DNA from: Pigmentiphaga sp. | GTDB taxonomy: Bacteria; Pseudomonadota; Gammaproteobacteria; Burkholderiales; Burkholderiaceae_B | DNA: 40,266 bases | Assembly (NCBI RefSeq): GCF_019689535.1 | Contig: NZ_JADGHH010000005.1 | Coordinates: 1 to 40,266, forward strand | Direction: 5' to 3' | Part shown: positions 40,223 through 40,266 of the stretch, one piece after another | Position numbering within the stretch: the stretch's first letter is position 1 | Layout: each line of letters opens with the position of its first letter | Notes under the pieces: generated by a model | Seen by the model: the letters and a program-made list of their open reading frames with translations, nothing else | What the model was told of the DNA's origin: nothing | Databases searched by the model: none | Made by a program: the position numbers and the translations under genes

Positions 40223-40266
40223 CTAACGCAATCGCTCGGGATCCAGGTGCGCAGGCGCCTTCCGAT
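40223..40266 (-). CDS. Possible 3' end of a - strand gene (partial)
   Basis: The last 42 bases read on the - strand give RKAPAHLDPERLR followed by TAG at 40225-40223, with codon use like the neighbours. It could be the end of a gene that starts outside the window and converges on comM, but the piece is too short to identify. The 70 bases between it and the comM stop show nothing else. Confidence 0.3.
   Translation of the reverse strand, partial: RKAPAHLDPERLR

Overview
The window is GC-rich bacterial DNA with dense genes, AGGAG-type ribosome sites and a strong G/C preference at third codon positions. Four separate Bug/TctC-type extracytoplasmic solute receptors, a leucine-family (Liv) ABC transporter, many aromatic-acid catabolic enzymes and a comM gene point to a betaproteobacterium of the Burkholderiales, most like the Alcaligenaceae (Bordetella/Achromobacter group). 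This placement is inferred from gene content only.

Left part (1-15.5 kb). A cut-off cupin ring-cleavage dioxygenase and an FAH-family hydrolase lie on the + strand. Facing them on the - strand is a four-gene set (two MaoC hydratases, an AMP-dependent acyl-CoA ligase, an SDR) that looks like CoA-dependent side-chain degradation. Upstream of that, ending at a clear terminator (5065-5105), is a long - strand operon read from 15459 down to 5137. It encodes a gentisate 1,2-dioxygenase-type bicupin, an FAH hydrolase, a complete Liv ABC transporter (binding protein, two permeases, two ATPases), a nitrilase, a maleate isomerase, a GntR/FCD regulator and an arylformamidase-like hydrolase. Together they suggest uptake, ring opening and conversion to fumarate plus pyruvate of an aromatic acid, possibly one made from a nitrile or carrying nitrogen.

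Middle part (15.6-31.1 kb). A + strand operon holds a TauD/TfdA dioxygenase, an FMN alpha-hydroxyacid oxidase, a third FAH hydrolase and an NTF2-like protein. It meets a - strand Bug receptor at a bidirectional terminator. A LysR gene is followed by a perfect 24-bp palindrome and an operon of FMN reductase, alpha/beta hydrolase (Asp at the nucleophile position), luciferase-like monooxygenase and a Bug receptor. Another Bug gene, a divergent FAD monooxygenase, and an operon of C-C hydrolase-like protein plus LigA/LigB-type extradiol dioxygenase and an AraC regulator follow.

Right part (31.2-40.3 kb). A MarR gene, a Rieske oxygenase and a Bug receptor lie on the - strand, divergent from a LysR gene across a short region with a T-N11-A box over a -35 element. 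Then come a tannase/feruloyl esterase-family lipoprotein and a small alpha/beta hydrolase. The end of the window holds intact comM, preceded by a second, truncated copy of its promoter and first 12 codons. Between the two copies sits a roughly 1.05 kb insert with an array of hairpins closed by tetraloops and an NYN-domain (PIN-like) nuclease gene. This insert is the most unusual structure in the window.

No tRNA, rRNA, CRISPR array, transposase or integrase was recognised.
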